DNA from: CAVZCK01 sp963798805
GTDB lineage: Bacteria > Pseudomonadota > Alphaproteobacteria > Rhizobiales > Rhodomicrobiaceae
Length of the DNA stretch: 64,000 nucleotides
Reading direction: 5' to 3'
Assembly (NCBI GenBank): GCA_963798805.1
Contig: CAWCVC010000011.1
Span: forward strand, 310,001-374,000
Position numbers and translations under genes: made by a program. A model generated the notes under the pieces. It was not told the DNA's origin and made no database searches. It saw only the letters and a program-made list of their open reading frames with translations. Positions 63,392 through 64,000 of the stretch are shown here, piece after piece (within the stretch, counting starts at the first letter, position 1; every line of letters begins with the position of its first letter).

Positions 63392-64000
63392 TCAGGATGA
63401 TTTCTTTCGCGGCGATTTGGCTTTGACTGGCCCTTTGGCCTTCGCCGCCGGTTTCTTCGCTTCGCTCGCCGCGGGCTTCGCGGCGCTCCACCACGGCTCG
63501 GGGCTCGGCGCCGGCCCGGCGGCATCCTCGATGAGCTGAGCGGCGCGCAGCATGGTCTCCTCGTCGAACGGCCGTCCGATGAGCTGCAGCCCGAGCGGCA
63601 GTCCGGTCTTGGAAAAGCCGGCCGGCACCGAAATACCAGGCAGCCCGGCCATGTTGGCCGTGACCGTGAACATATCGTTCAGATACATCTCGATCGGATC
63701 GCCGCCTTTCTCGCCGAGCGCGAAGGCCGGCGAAGGCGTCGCGGGGGTGAGGATGGCGTCGACCGTCTCGAAGGCGTCCTCGAAATCGCGGCGGATCAGC
63801 GTGCGCACCTTCTGCGCCTTGATGTAATAGGCGTCGTAATAGCCGGCGGAGAGCACATAGGTGCCGATCAGCACGCGCCGCTTCACCTCGGCGCCAAAGC
63901 CGTGCGAGCGCGTCTCCTCATACATGTCGATGACATCGCGGCCATTGACGCGCAGGCCATAGCGCACACCGTCATAGCGGGCGAGATTGGACGAAGCCTC
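63392..64000 (-). CDS. gatA: Glu-tRNA(Gln) amidotransferase subunit A, C-terminal part (cut by window edge)
   Basis: The last ~202 codons, running off the right edge. Amidase-signature-family C-terminus: DAILTPATPSPAFALGEK, NMAGLPGISVPAGFSKTGLPLGLQLIG, FDEETMLRAAQLIE. The catalytic Lys-Ser-Ser part lies outside the window. After the normal end there is a Lys/Ala-rich tail (~35 residues; AAKPAASEAKKPAAKAKG) that is absent from standard GatA and may bind RNA. Confidence 0.95.
   Translation of the reverse strand, partial: EASSNLARYDGVRYGLRVNGRDVIDMYEETRSHGFGAEVKRRVLIGTYVLSAGYYDAYYIKAQKVRTLIRRDFEDAFETVDAILTPATPSPAFALGEKGGDPIEMYLNDMFTVTANMAGLPGISVPAGFSKTGLPLGLQLIGRPFDEETMLRAAQLIEDAAGPAPSPEPWWSAAKPAASEAKKPAAKAKGPVKAKSPRKKSS

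Noticed and set aside
1..64000. CRISPR array
   Set aside because: No run of regularly spaced identical 25-40 bp repeats; the repeats present are dispersed palindromes or two-copy elements.

Overview
The window looks like a chromosome segment of a high-GC alphaproteobacterium of the order Hyphomicrobiales (Rhizobiales). Support comes from the ccmF-ccmH-ccmI order, a BA14K-like secreted protein, the gatA / chorismate mutase / gatB arrangement, a small Sel1-repeat protein, and many rhizobial-type palindromic elements (RPE). I cannot fix the genus. No rRNA, tRNA or CRISPR array was recognised. Gene assignments come from motif and family recognition in the sequence, not from database searches.

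Region 1 (1-5.6 kb): an ECF sigma factor, a dead IS21 remnant, an extensin-like lipoprotein, decayed fragments of folE and a Rieske protein, one unknown secreted protein, and about 1.1 kb with no convincing gene.

Region 2 (5.6-21.8 kb) is the centrepiece, an electron-transfer locus. In order it holds a 2Fe-2S/FAD/NAD(P)H reductase, a tetrahaem c554-like cytochrome, a membrane cytochrome b-like protein, a ten-haem membrane-anchored cytochrome (interrupted by a one-base frameshift), cytochrome c maturation genes ccmF-ccmH-ccmI on the opposite strand, a pentahaem cytochrome, and an outer-membrane beta-barrel protein. I infer a route from NAD(P)H or quinol through the inner membrane and about 19 c-haems to an outer-membrane porin. 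It resembles porin-cytochrome conduits in logic, but I do not recognise it as Mtr or Pio by gene content. A broken IS630 sits at the end of ccmI.

Region 3 (22-37 kb): small secreted proteins, IS481 and IS1380 elements, IS630 and IS256 scraps, a yehZYXW-type osmoprotectant ABC transporter, a decayed esterase, a phenol-hydroxylase-family flavoprotein, and the first copy of a 0.69-kb direct repeat.

Region 4 (35.8-50.6 kb): mostly housekeeping and membrane genes: TMEM175-like channel, ion-transporter permease, FAD monooxygenase, quinone oxidoreductase, GT39-like protein, Sel1 protein, patatin-like lipoprotein, CPA2 antiporter, and a MetH that lacks its homocysteine-binding module.

Region 5 (50.6-57.5 kb): a repeat-rich membrane protein, then an ECF sigma / anti-sigma / subtilase operon in which the protease has lost its catalytic Asp, and a 2-hydroxyacid dehydrogenase.

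Region 6 (57.5-64 kb): a repeat-filled intergenic stretch with the second copy of the 0.69-kb repeat, an AT-rich two-gene module with a membrane-anchored coiled-coil ParA ATPase (frameshifted), then gatB, chorismate mutase and the 3' part of gatA.

Two families of about 85-115 bp RPE-containing elements have CTAG-type ends. Four copies abut TAG/TAA stop codons, which fits spread by an IS630-type (CTAG/TA-targeting) transposase.
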